From Acidobacteriota bacterium (GTDB lineage: Bacteria > Acidobacteriota > Terriglobia > 20CM-2-55-15), in contig QHWY01000086.1 of NCBI GenBank assembly GCA_003223875.1, forward strand, positions 1 to 33,232: 33,232 nucleotides of DNA, read 5' to 3'. Made by a program: the position numbers and the translations under genes. Below the pieces are notes generated by a model. That model had not been told where the DNA came from and searched no databases. It saw only the letters and a program-made list of their open reading frames with translations. Below, one piece after another: positions 23,414 to 31,086 of the stretch; position 1 is the stretch's first letter, and each line of letters starts with the position of its first letter.

Positions 23414-25051
23414 GTGAAACGAATCGGTCTGCTTCTAGCTGTCGTCGTGATGTTTGCGGCCGGCCTAAATGCCAAAAACCACAACTATGATGACAAGCTA
23501 GAGCAGCTTAGAAAATCAAGGCCAAACGATACGGTCAGAGTCATTATCCTGAGTACCGATCGTAATTCGATTGAAAAACATTCCGGTAAAGTGGCGAAGC
23601 TAGTCCATCGGTTTAAATACTTTCCCGGCGCCGTGGTGGAATTGAGGGCGAAGGACGTGGAGAAGTTGGATGATTCGTCCTTCATTGCCCTCTCACTGGA
23701 CGCAAAGGTGAACGGGAAGAATGCGGTGGATGGTCTGGAGCCGCCCAACAGTTCGTCTGGAGGACTGGCGGCGCGTCAGAAGTATTCGGCAGCCGGAGCC
23801 GGTATCGGTGTTGCAATCATCGACAGCGGAATAGCTGTTCATCCCGACATCCAGAACGTCGTAAAGACTGTTGATTTCACAGGTGGGCCGAATGTCCGGA
23901 CCGATCCATACGGGCATGGCACGCATGTGGCCGGCATCATCGGCGGTTCGGGCCAGAGTTCTCAGGGGCTGTACGCAGGCATTGCGCCCTCAGCGCGACT
24001 GATCAATCTGCGTGTTCTCGACAGTAACGGTATTGGTCCGACGTCAAGCGTAATTGATGCGATCGAGTGGGCCATTGCCAACCGCAACGCGCCTGGGGAT
24101 GACGGAAATAGCATGAATATCCGGGTTATTAATATTTCGCTCGGACATGAACCCTACGAATCCGCGTCAACGGACCCGCTCGCTGTTATGTGTCGTATGG
24201 CAGTTCAAGCGGGCATTGTTGTCGTCGTTTCTGCCGGAAACCACGGAAAAGACGTCAACGGCAAAACGATATGGGGGACAATCACAAGCCCTGGAACTGA
24301 GCCTTCGGTCATTACCGTGGGGGCGATGTCAACGTGGGGAACTCCCTGGCGGGTGGATGATGTCGAGGCATCCTACAGTTCCAATGGTCCAACCATCGAT
24401 GGACTGGTCAAACCCGACATCGCTGCGCCGGGATCTCGAATTGTTGGTCCAATGAGTCCCGGCAATTATATTGCCGCAACCAATCCCGGTATCCAGGTTG
24501 GAACCGGTTACATGAAATTGAGCGGCACCAGCATGGCTGCTCCGGTGGTAGCCGGCGCAACGGCGATGATGTTATCGGTCACGCCTAATCTGACACCGAA
24601 TGCCGTCAAGGCCATGCTGATGTACACGGCCGAGAAGAAAGGCGCATTACTCGGGGTTGGCGCGGGCGAAGTCAACATCGTGGGCGCGATGGATCTGGCA
24701 ACATCCGTCAATCCCAATGCTGCGACGGGGCAATACTGGCTCACCAGTAACACGGCCCTCGCTACACCATACGATGTCATCAACGGCTATCCCGCAGTTT
24801 GGGGACAGACAATCGTCTGGGGTGGTAAACGTTACGGCGGTCGGCGCGATTTTATGGCTTACTACCGGCCGATGTTTGCAAAGACGATTCTCTGGGGCGA
24901 CACCATCGTCTGGGATGCAACCATTGTATGGGACGAGACGATTCTTTGGCGCGACACGTTCGTGTCGGGTCAGACCATCGTCTGGGCTGAGTCCCTTGTC
25001 TGGGCCGAGACGATTGTCTGGGCTGAATCCATCCTGTGGGATGAACTATAG
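23414..25051 (+). CDS. Exported S8 subtilase with C-terminal TIVWxE hexapeptide repeats
   Basis: The GTG at 23414 is chosen because AGGAGG lies 5 bases upstream and it begins a clean signal peptide (MKRIGLLLAVVVMFAAGLNA). The TTG at 23375 has neither. The 545-residue protein has an I9-like propeptide (about 38-98), then a subtilisin domain with Asp137 (AIIDSGI), His168 (YGHGTHVAG), Asn276 and Ser373 (LSGTSMAAP), all intact. After the catalytic domain, residues 491-544 are nine exact six-residue units such as TILWGD, TIVWDA, TIVWAE and SLVWAE, ending with a lone Leu. An isolated QTIVWG lies upstream at 465-470. The Trp-rich tail could be a beta-strand stack for surface attachment, carbohydrate binding or secretion. 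The next gene begins 13 bases later. Confidence 0.93.
   Translation: MKRIGLLLAVVVMFAAGLNAKNHNYDDKLEQLRKSRPNDTVRVIILSTDRNSIEKHSGKVAKLVHRFKYFPGAVVELRAKDVEKLDDSSFIALSLDAKVNGKNAVDGLEPPNSSSGGLAARQKYSAAGAGIGVAIIDSGIAVHPDIQNVVKTVDFTGGPNVRTDPYGHGTHVAGIIGGSGQSSQGLYAGIAPSARLINLRVLDSNGIGPTSSVIDAIEWAIANRNAPGDDGNSMNIRVINISLGHEPYESASTDPLAVMCRMAVQAGIVVVVSAGNHGKDVNGKTIWGTITSPGTEPSVITVGAMSTWGTPWRVDDVEASYSSNGPTIDGLVKPDIAAPGSRIVGPMSPGNYIAATNPGIQVGTGYMKLSGTSMAAPVVAGATAMMLSVTPNLTPNAVKAMLMYTAEKKGALLGVGAGEVNIVGAMDLATSVNPNAATGQYWLTSNTALATPYDVINGYPAVWGQTIVWGGKRYGGRRDFMAYYRPMFAKTILWGDTIVWDATIVWDETILWRDTFVSGQTIVWAESLVWAETIVWAESILWDEL
24884..25045 (+). repeat. Nine tandem hexapeptide-coding units ([TS]-[ILF]-[VL]-W-x-x)
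   Basis: Nine consecutive 18-base units encode TILWGD, TIVWDA, TIVWDE, TILWRD, TFVSGQ, TIVWAE, SLVWAE, TIVWAE and SILWDE. Only the fifth lacks Trp. Codons vary among units (ACG/ACC/TCC, ATT/ATC/CTT), so the period is kept at protein level. The array ends one codon before the stop. Confidence 0.92.
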
Positions 25052-25064
25052 GGAGGCGATGAAC

Positions 25065-25790
25065 ATGAAAAATCAATCTACTTTTTCGACAATGCCTCTC
25101 ACAGCCCGTTTCGCGATTGCGCTGTTCGCGATTTTGGGAATGACATCAGCCTTGTATGCTGTTACTACTCACATGGGCTTTGCGCCGGGACGGCTGTTCC
25201 TGCTGATGGCAGCAGCTACCGTCTGCGCTAAAGCCAAAGTAAAACTCTATAAAACATCGACCATTTCATTGCTGACTTCGGTCGTGTTGCTCGCTGTCGT
25301 TATGGAAGGGCTGATGGCAGCCCTGATCGTGGCCGTGTTCGGCGTAGCGGTACAGATGGTCGTTCCATCGAAAAAGCTCGTTCTGCATCAACTGGTCTTC
25401 AACCTTGGAATGATCGCAATGACAGTTACCGCCACGTGGTTCACGCATCAGTCACTGGCCAGCGCAAGCACAGCGAATCCGCTCACAACGGAAGCGTTGG
25501 CGACGCTGATGGCGTCATTCGTCTACTTCCTTGGCAATTCGATATCGGTGTCCTTGATTATCGCGCTCACGAAGAAGATGTCACTGGCTGAGGTTTGGTC
25601 GAAGCACTTCATGTGTTCGGCGCCTTCGTTCCTGCTGGCAGGACTTCTGTCGCTCGGAGTGGTCGCCTTGATCAGCACCCAGAGCATTACGATGGTCGCT
25701 GCTCTCGTCGCGGCGATCTCGCTCAGCTACTATACTTCGATTCGCCTGATGCGGTATCCCGCCGTCCAGGAGCTCGGAGTTGCGAAGTAA
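25065..25790 (+). CDS. Free-standing multi-TM sensor-like membrane protein (MASE-type)
   Basis: The ATG at 25065 lies 8 bases after AGGGAGG; an ATG at 25059 is too close to that site. The 241-residue product is almost entirely membrane helices (about seven). The features ARLKVR-like AKAKVKLYKT, LHQLVFNLGMIAMTV, FVYFLGNSISVSLIIALTKK and VWSKHF match the N-terminal multi-TM domain that, from memory, precedes GGDEF or HD-GYP domains in some Acidobacteria signalling proteins. Here no output domain follows: the frame stops and a palindromic element begins two bases later. So it is either a stand-alone sensor or transporter-like domain, or a shortened signalling protein. It is probably co-transcribed with the subtilase gene. 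Confidence 0.65.
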   Translation: MKNQSTFSTMPLTARFAIALFAILGMTSALYAVTTHMGFAPGRLFLLMAAATVCAKAKVKLYKTSTISLLTSVVLLAVVMEGLMAALIVAVFGVAVQMVVPSKKLVLHQLVFNLGMIAMTVTATWFTHQSLASASTANPLTTEALATLMASFVYFLGNSISVSLIIALTKKMSLAEVWSKHFMCSAPSFLLAGLLSLGVVALISTQSITMVAALVAAISLSYYTSIRLMRYPAVQELGVAK

Positions 25791-25791
25791 G

Positions 25792-25872
25792 TAATTCGGG
25801 AACAGTGAGCAATTTCTAAAGTACAGAAATTGCTCACTGTCGCCGAATTACCCGCGGTGTCTGTCCCCCCAA
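25792..25872. repeat. Palindromic element with nested arms and a GGGGACAGACACC-like flank
   Basis: Inner arms ACAGTGAGCAATTTCT (25802-25817) and its complement (25825-25840) enclose 7 bases. Outer arms TAATTCGG (25792-25799) and CCGAATTA (25843-25850) extend the hairpin. The flank up to 25872, read on the minus strand, has GGGGGGACAGACACC, like the REP-type words in the element at 7254-7344. It lies between two convergent genes and may also terminate both. Confidence 0.7.
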
Positions 25873-26550
25873 TTACGACCCCGAATTTTTTTTCGGATTA
25901 CCCAGGTCTCCGTTTCCTCGGACTTTCGTCAACACTTCTTTGTAGGCCAATTGCTGTTCGAGTTTGCGGATGGATTCGTTAAGGTGAACGATCAATACCT
26001 GCAGGCGCTCGGCGGTAGATGTCATTTCGAGCATCTTTTGTTTCTCTTCGGCGTCGATGTCGAGCACATAGGCGACCATGTAAGAAAGATCAGTCGGAGA
26101 TTCCGGCAACACGACTTCGGTTTGAGGCGAACCGCTAAGCTTGCTGCTCATTTCCCCAACCTGGCGATATAAATCCGATACGCGATCATAGAAAGACTCG
26201 ACCGGCTGATGGATAGGCCCCTCTTCGAAAAATTGGACCGCTCCCTTCCAGAAAGGCGTCTGTTGCGTAAACCGGTGTATCCGAAACCGTGCTTCACCCT
26301 CGCACAGGATATTCATTCGCCCGTTTTCGAGCCGTTCGACGTCACTGACTCTGGCCGTAACACCGACGCGGTGAATCGTGTCCTCGGTCTCTTCCTCGGC
26401 TCCATTCCGAATAAGGACCATCCCAAAAGCTTCGTCACGATCGATGCAACCGTTGATCATGATCTTGTAACGGTCTTCAAAGATGTGGAGAGGAACGACA
26501 ATGCCGGGGAAAAGGATGAGATTGGGAAGGGGAAAGAGAGCGATTTCCAT
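25873..26550 (-). CDS. LON N-terminal (substrate-binding) domain protein
   Basis: The ATG at 26550 starts directly at the family motif MEIALFPLPNLILFPGIVVP, then LHIFEDRYK, typical of stand-alone LON substrate-binding (PUA-like) domain proteins. A further upstream start would only overlap the previous gene. The 225-residue protein has a beta-rich first half (VGVTARVSDVERLENGRMNI) and a helical second half (LSYMVAYVLDIDAEEKQKML), with no ATPase or protease domain. Proteins of this type are thought to bind unfolded proteins or act as adaptors; their exact role is not settled. It follows the DUF948-like gene by 4 bases and is likely co-transcribed. Confidence 0.9.
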   Translation of the reverse strand: MEIALFPLPNLILFPGIVVPLHIFEDRYKIMINGCIDRDEAFGMVLIRNGAEEETEDTIHRVGVTARVSDVERLENGRMNILCEGEARFRIHRFTQQTPFWKGAVQFFEEGPIHQPVESFYDRVSDLYRQVGEMSSKLSGSPQTEVVLPESPTDLSYMVAYVLDIDAEEKQKMLEMTSTAERLQVLIVHLNESIRKLEQQLAYKEVLTKVRGNGDLGNPKKNSGS

Positions 26551-26554
26551 CAAA

Positions 26555-27049
26555 TCATATGAAAAGTTCTTCGTCCTGCCGCGCCTGATCGACGGTGCTG
26601 CGCGTCTTTCGGAAAAGGAAGGCACCAAAACCACGGCTTAAACCTTTTGCGACTGCTGCAACCTCGCGCGCGGGGCGCACGACAGAATCCTGCACGACTT
26701 CCGCTGTCTCATTGATTCGGTCGATGACGTTCTGGCTGACGCGGTCGAAACGCGCCAACTGGACGTTCAATGCTTCGCCGGTGCTGGTGACCATCGCTTC
26801 GACCCGCCGAAACTGATCGCGCGCGGACAGTCCGATCTCGACGAGATTCGCGGAGGCCGCGCGCAAGTTTTCGGCAATCGACCGCACCGGGACCATCAAT
26901 TCGCGCGTCTCCTTCATAAACCTTTCAACCTGTTCCGCAAGCCGCTTCGACATGATGTAAATCCCAACCAACACACCCGCCTGAACAACGATCGCGACAG
27001 CAGTCATTGCAACAAAAAGCGTCAGCAAACCTTCCAAGCCATCCTCCAT
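26555..27049 (-). CDS. DUF948-like membrane-anchored coiled-coil protein
   Basis: The 164-residue protein has one N-terminal membrane helix (about 8-33: LLTLFVAMTAVAIVVQAGVL) followed by a long amphipathic helical region with heptad-like spacing (RLAEQVERFMKETRELMVPV, FDRVSQNVIDRINETAEVVQ). This is the layout of DUF948/YtxG proteins, which in Bacillus are encoded beside YtxH and belong to the general stress response. A YtxH-like gene lies upstream here too, but 429 bases of palindromic repeats separate them. It precedes the LON-domain gene by 4 bases. Function beyond a stress-linked membrane role is unknown. Confidence 0.75.
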   Translation of the reverse strand: MEDGLEGLLTLFVAMTAVAIVVQAGVLVGIYIMSKRLAEQVERFMKETRELMVPVRSIAENLRAASANLVEIGLSARDQFRRVEAMVTSTGEALNVQLARFDRVSQNVIDRINETAEVVQDSVVRPAREVAAVAKGLSRGFGAFLFRKTRSTVDQARQDEELFI

Positions 27050-27110
27050 TTATTTAGCGTCGGGCCCACCGCCCGGATTGCTTCGGTATACCGCTTCGCG
27101 GCCTTTTTAC

Positions 27111-27238
27111 TACCGGCCGGCTTTGCACAAAAAATACATCGTGGGCGCTCATAGAGCGCCCCTACAGTTGCGCACCCCAAGCTGTAGGGGCGGTCTATGA
27201 CCGCCCAGGATTTTTTGTGCAAAGCCCTACCGGCCGGT
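27111..27238. repeat. Composite palindromic element containing two inverted CTGTAGGGGCGGTC units
   Basis: Outer arms at 27119-27135 and 27210-27226 (17 bp, perfect) enclose two units: GGGCGCTCATAGAGCGCCCC followed by TACAG (27143-27167) and CTGTAGGGGCGGTCTATGAC followed by CGCCC (27182-27206). Each unit is itself a hairpin and the two face away from each other. TACCGGCCGG occurs directly repeated at 27111-27120 and 27229-27238. The unit matches the pair at 29713-29787, where the order is reversed, and the fragment at 67-89. Confidence 0.75.
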
Positions 27239-27269
27239 TCCCCCACGCCAGTTTTTGCGTCGGGCCCAT

Positions 27270-27463
27270 TCCTCTCCTCGCAGAGGAGGGGAGGATGCGC
27301 CGACAGCCCGCGGGCTGGCGGCGCAGACGGGGTGGCGCGAAGCGCGAGCCCGATAGGGCGAAGCCTTAATAGAACACCGGCGAAACGTTTCGGCCGAACT
27401 GACCACCCCGGCGCGACAGCTTCTATTAAGCTGTCGCGCCACCCCTCCTCTGCGAGGAGGGGA
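27270..27463. repeat. Nested palindromic element related to the one at 167-395
   Basis: Outer arms at 27270-27291 and 27442-27463 pair over 22 bases with one mismatch and contain CCTCCTCGCAGAGGAGG. Inside, GGCGCGACAGCTT (27410-27422) pairs perfectly with 27428-27440. Bases 27337-27366 are identical over 30 bases to 231-260. The two elements share general layout and this core but have different terminal arms. Together with the element at 27111-27238 it fills the gap between the DUF948-like and YtxH-like genes; no gene is seen here. Confidence 0.75.
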
Positions 27464-27478
27464 ATTTGAAACCCAACT

Positions 27479-27808
27479 TCATTCGCTAAAACCTTTTTCT
27501 TCACGATAAGCAGACTTTCCCGCTTCAAATGCGGCGCTCAACTGTTCTTTTTGTCGTTGAACGGCGTCCTTACTTTTATCGAGAAAACTCGTGAAATCAT
27601 CGGTGAGCCTGCGGCTCCGTTCCTCGACAACCTGCCGCCCCTCATTCATTTTGGTTGTTAGATAGTCACGGCTGTCGTTGGCGGTGCGCGCAATCAGTTC
27701 ACGAGTCTCACGGCCTGACTTCGGCGCAAACAACAGCGCGAAGGCCGCGCCGATTCCGGCACCGGCCAGGAAGTACAGGAATTTGTCGCCACCAGCGTTC
27801 TCGCTCAT
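27479..27808 (-). CDS. YtxH-like small membrane protein
   Basis: The ATG at 27808 has GAGGAG about 8 bases upstream; a start at 27823 lacks this. The 109-residue protein has the YtxH signature FLYFLAGAGIGAAFALLFAP, then KSGRETRELI, meaning one glycine-rich membrane helix followed by SGxETR, then a long charged helix. YtxH proteins are small general-stress envelope proteins without known enzymatic activity. It is downstream of uvrC by 48 bases on the same strand, and the DUF948-like gene that usually accompanies it lies beyond two palindromic elements. Confidence 0.88.
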   Translation of the reverse strand: MSENAGGDKFLYFLAGAGIGAAFALLFAPKSGRETRELIARTANDSRDYLTTKMNEGRQVVEERSRRLTDDFTSFLDKSKDAVQRQKEQLSAAFEAGKSAYREEKGFSE

Positions 27809-27856
27809 AGTTGTTCTCCTCAAATCTACGGGCCCATAGTAGCAGGAAGACGCGTT

Positions 27857-29659
27857 CTAATGGAAATGCTTCCAAACGGCCTCTGCTTGCGGCCTCTTGA
27901 CCACGCTTTGTAAATCCTCGACCGTTGCCTCTTTGATCTTCGCAAGAGAGCCAAAATGCGTAAGGAGTCTTTGTGTCGTTTTCAGACCGATACCTTCGAT
28001 TTCGCAGAGTTCCGAGCTTAACATCCGGCGGCCGCGGCGTTGGCGGTGGAAGTTGATAGCGAAGCGATGGCTCTCATCGCGGATCTGTTGAATGAGCCGC
28101 AAGACGGGAGACCGCCGCTCGAGAATCACAGGCTCATCCTCGCGGCCCGCTATGTAGATGATTTCTTCTTTCTTTGCGATGCTGGCCAGCGATTGATCCA
28201 CGATATTCAATGAATCGAGTGCAGATTGAGCCGCATGCAATTGCCCGAGACCGCCGTCGATAAGGACAAGATCGGGCATGCTGAGGGCTTCATCTTGAAT
28301 GCGCTTGTAGCGCCGCGTTACGACTTCCCTCATGCTCTGAAAATCGTCGGGGAGTCCCGAAAGCGATCGGATGATGAAGCGGCGATAATCCGACTTCTTC
28401 ATGTGTCCGTCTTCCCACACCACCATAGACGCGACCACGTCGCTCCCCTGCAGATTTGAAATATCGAAACACTCGATCCGGCGCGGAGGCTTTTCCAGGT
28501 CGAGTACTTCTTCGACCTCTTTCGAGATCGTTGCGGGCGACGGCATCGCGGCACGAAATCGCTGCAGGAATGAGAGCCGCGCATTTCGGTTCACCAAGTC
28601 CATCATCTCTCGCTTAGCACCGCGTTGTGGTGTTCGAATCTCTACTTTTCGACCCCGCCGCGTCGATAGCCATTCCTCGAGCAACACACGGTCTTCGAAA
28701 TCGATGGGCACGTGAATCTCGATCGGAATGAAAGGAGCCTCCACGTAGTATTGTTTCAGAACAGATTGAAAGAACTCACCTGCGTCAAAATTGTCTTGAT
28801 CTTCCCAGAACAACTCTTTCTTGTCCACTACCCGCCCGCCGCGCATGTGGAAGATTGAGACGGAGACCATATTTTCGTCTTGGTGATAGCCGAAGATGTC
28901 GATGTCGTCGTAGCCAAGCACAGCCATTTTCTGTCGCTCTGCAAGCGCTTCCATCGTATCCACCGCATCGCGGTAGTGCGCGGCGAGTTCGAATTCCTCG
29001 TTGGTGGAGGCCTGTTCCATCTTTACGCGCAGGCGCTTGATGAGGTCATCGTTCCTGCCTTCGAGGAACAGCTTCACATCCTTCACGGCCTCCTGGTACT
29101 GCTCATATGTCGTGTTTCCCTCAACGCATGGACCTACGCAACGATGAATGTAATATTGCAGGCAAGGTCTCGGCCGCTTGCCGTCAATTTGAATATTGCA
29201 GTTGCGAATCAGGAAATATCGTTCGATGAGTTTCAAGCTTTTCCGCGCAAGACCCGCGGGGAAAAAAGGCCCGAAATACAGAGCCCCATCTTTGCGGACG
29301 CGCCGGGTGATCACCGCTCGCGGGAACGGCTCGTTGACGGTGAGCTTTATATAAGGATAGGTCTTGTCGTCCCGCAGGAGAATGTTGTACTTGGGCTTGT
29401 ACTGCTTGATCAGATTATTTTCCAGGGCTAGCGCTTCGCCCTCCGTGTCGGTCATGATGAACTCGACGTCTTCGATCGCGTCCATCATTTGGTCCTTGCG
29501 CTGATCGAGATCGCGCGACAACTGAAAATAGGTCCGCACGCGGTTCCGCAGCGACTTGGCTTTTCCCACGTAGACTGCCTGATTCGTTTTGTCTTTGTAT
29601 AGATACACGCCCGGCCCTGGCGGAATGCGATTCAGTTTGGCTTCAAGGACGGCGTTCAT
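27857..29659 (-). CDS. uvrC: Excinuclease ABC subunit C
   Basis: UvrC makes the two incisions of nucleotide excision repair after recruitment by UvrB to damaged DNA. The 600-residue protein has the GIY-YIG nuclease domain (about 10-95: GPGVYLYKD, AVYVGKAKSLRNR). Four cysteines at 154, 166, 174 and 178 fit the Fe-S site reported for UvrC. A UVR motif for UvrB contact lies at about 203-238, then the RNase H-like nuclease domain (ECFDISNLQGSDVVASMVVW, LVLIDGGLGQL, HRFAINFHRQRR), and a C-terminal helix-hairpin-helix region (LCEIEGIGLKTTQRLLTHFG). Length and motifs are normal. A TATAAT-like -10 box lies just upstream. Confidence 0.97.
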   Translation of the reverse strand: MNAVLEAKLNRIPPGPGVYLYKDKTNQAVYVGKAKSLRNRVRTYFQLSRDLDQRKDQMMDAIEDVEFIMTDTEGEALALENNLIKQYKPKYNILLRDDKTYPYIKLTVNEPFPRAVITRRVRKDGALYFGPFFPAGLARKSLKLIERYFLIRNCNIQIDGKRPRPCLQYYIHRCVGPCVEGNTTYEQYQEAVKDVKLFLEGRNDDLIKRLRVKMEQASTNEEFELAAHYRDAVDTMEALAERQKMAVLGYDDIDIFGYHQDENMVSVSIFHMRGGRVVDKKELFWEDQDNFDAGEFFQSVLKQYYVEAPFIPIEIHVPIDFEDRVLLEEWLSTRRGRKVEIRTPQRGAKREMMDLVNRNARLSFLQRFRAAMPSPATISKEVEEVLDLEKPPRRIECFDISNLQGSDVVASMVVWEDGHMKKSDYRRFIIRSLSGLPDDFQSMREVVTRRYKRIQDEALSMPDLVLIDGGLGQLHAAQSALDSLNIVDQSLASIAKKEEIIYIAGREDEPVILERRSPVLRLIQQIRDESHRFAINFHRQRRGRRMLSSELCEIEGIGLKTTQRLLTHFGSLAKIKEATVEDLQSVVKRPQAEAVWKHFH

Positions 29660-29675
29660 GCGTGGGTCATTCGGT

Positions 29676-29681
29676 ATTATA
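29676..29681 (-). promoter_or_regulatory. Candidate -10 box of uvrC
   Basis: Read on the minus strand this is TATAAT, 17 bases upstream of the uvrC ATG. A convincing -35 hexamer at 16-18 bases spacing was not found, so the assignment rests on the -10 match and position. Confidence 0.35.
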
Positions 29682-29712
29682 ACAATCCTGCTGAACCCAA
29701 CATTGGCGCGGA

Positions 29713-29787
29713 CTGTAGCGGCGGTCTATGACCGCCGACGATCTCTAACTTGCTGGACTGTCGGGCGCTCATAGAGCGCCGCTACAG
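29713..29787. repeat. Inverted pair of CTGTAGCGGCGGTCTATG units
   Basis: CTGTAGCGGCGGTCTATGAC followed by CGCC (29713-29736) and GGGCGCTCATAGAGCGCCGC followed by TACAG (29763-29787) are two hairpin units in inverted orientation, with CTGTAG and CTACAG at the outer ends. The element at 27111-27238 has the same units in the opposite order. It abuts the stop codon of the next gene (29788) exactly. This is a REP/BIME-like arrangement. Confidence 0.75.
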
Positions 29788-31074
29788 TTATCGAAGCTTG
29801 CGATAAATGTTGAACCCGATCCGGAACGTATCGAGTCCCTGAAACGAGTATTGAGCCACTGTCATGGGTTGTTGCCGGCTGATGAGTAGCTCGAACGTAT
29901 GCCGGAATGTCGACTTCTGCAAACCGATGGAGACGCCGGGACGATCTGTGAACTCTCCTCTAAAACCCCACAAGCGGGGAATGAATTCTCCAACCAAAGA
30001 TACGGAAGGCAGGACTCGAACACCTGTTCCCAAGCCCAGCGCAATCGTGTGGTTGTGTTGGAACCCGAAAGCAAACCCCGGGATATCGTCCCCTCGCGTT
30101 TCGTCGCGAGTGTTGAATGCAAATGTGGGCACTGCTGTGAATGAAATCCGATCTTTGAATGTTCGCGTGGTCACGACCTGGATAAATGGTGAATATTGGC
30201 GCTCGGCCGGATTGTGGGATCTTCGATATAGCCCGAAGTTGTTCTTGCCGTCGACGCCACCCCGCACTTGCAGTGTCAGCGGCATGGTGGCGCTCTGCCT
30301 TGAAACCTGCAGCGCGGAGCTTAACGAGATTGTCTTGAAAAGATTGCTGCGAAGGACAAAGACGCTGACATGATCGCTGACGCCCACCCGCAGCCCATAA
30401 CCAACAACCGCGGCGCTGTCAAAGCCAAATAGATCGGCGGGCCCCGCTGTCCCCGGTTTGTTGAAGCAGTCCACAAGACAAATCGGGCTGGAGAAGCGGT
30501 GCCCGATAAAGAAGTCCCAACCTCCGGCTCTTTGCGGCTTTCCATTCGGAAGGTTGACGACGTTGGATCCAAAGAATGCTCCCTCACGCGCATATGGATC
30601 CACGGGAACTTCCGACCGCCTTTCTGCAGCTTGCGTTCCAGATACCGCCGAAGTCGCCGCTGCCGGCGCGGAAGGGAATACCGCGGGCGTGTCATTCACG
30701 GTTTTTCGTTCCACATCAACGAGATTCTTCATGCCGCCGGCTTCCACGACGACCTGCTTGTTGTTCGGATCCGAAAAGTGAATCGTCAGGGTTTCGCTTA
30801 CCTTGGAAACCGGATAAATAAAACGATCTGGAAATTGAGCGCGCAACAGCGTGGTGATCCGTTCCCCGGCACTCTCGAACGCCTGGCCGAACATGTTGCG
30901 GGCGTCGCCGCCCTCCGGACTCATGTGACAGGTATTGCAACCATCAAACGCCGGATTTCGAAACGGATCGCTCCGAAACATCTGGAGAAACTGCGGCATT
31001 GCAAAGGCTGGAGCGGAACCGGAAAGAAACAGGACAATAGCCAGTCGCAAACCACAAGCGAGGTATCGAGCCAT
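29788..31074 (-). CDS. Exported c-heme protein fused to a DUF5777-like beta barrel
   Basis: The 428-residue protein has a signal peptide (about 1-25, ending APAFA), then one c-type heme site CNTCH at 46-50 (Cys46, Cys49, His50) within a short cytochrome-like segment that includes a Met-rich CHMSPEGG. A linker with Ala/Pro follows (about 125-160). The rest is beta-strand-rich, with GWDFFIGHRFSSP and a final strand DTFRIGFNIYRKLR, resembling DUF5777-type outer-membrane barrel proteins (assignment by motif memory). The ATG has GGAGG 5 bases upstream. It is 12 bases after the DNA glycosylase gene. A single heme joined to a barrel would suit an envelope electron-transfer or sensing role, which is inference. 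Confidence 0.75.
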   Translation of the reverse strand: MARYLACGLRLAIVLFLSGSAPAFAMPQFLQMFRSDPFRNPAFDGCNTCHMSPEGGDARNMFGQAFESAGERITTLLRAQFPDRFIYPVSKVSETLTIHFSDPNNKQVVVEAGGMKNLVDVERKTVNDTPAVFPSAPAAATSAVSGTQAAERRSEVPVDPYAREGAFFGSNVVNLPNGKPQRAGGWDFFIGHRFSSPICLVDCFNKPGTAGPADLFGFDSAAVVGYGLRVGVSDHVSVFVLRSNLFKTISLSSALQVSRQSATMPLTLQVRGGVDGKNNFGLYRRSHNPAERQYSPFIQVVTTRTFKDRISFTAVPTFAFNTRDETRGDDIPGFAFGFQHNHTIALGLGTGVRVLPSVSLVGEFIPRLWGFRGEFTDRPGVSIGLQKSTFRHTFELLISRQQPMTVAQYSFQGLDTFRIGFNIYRKLR

Positions 31075-31086
31075 GGGACCTCCACA

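Noticed and set aside
24657..25064. Upstream extension of the membrane protein in the frame overlapping the subtilase
   Set aside because: It runs out of frame through the hexapeptide repeats; AGGGAGG and the start of the hydrophobic protein place the real start at 25065.
27022..27528. 168-codon minus-strand frame across the intergenic repeats
   Set aside because: It is made of palindromic elements and overlaps the YtxH-like gene end in another frame.
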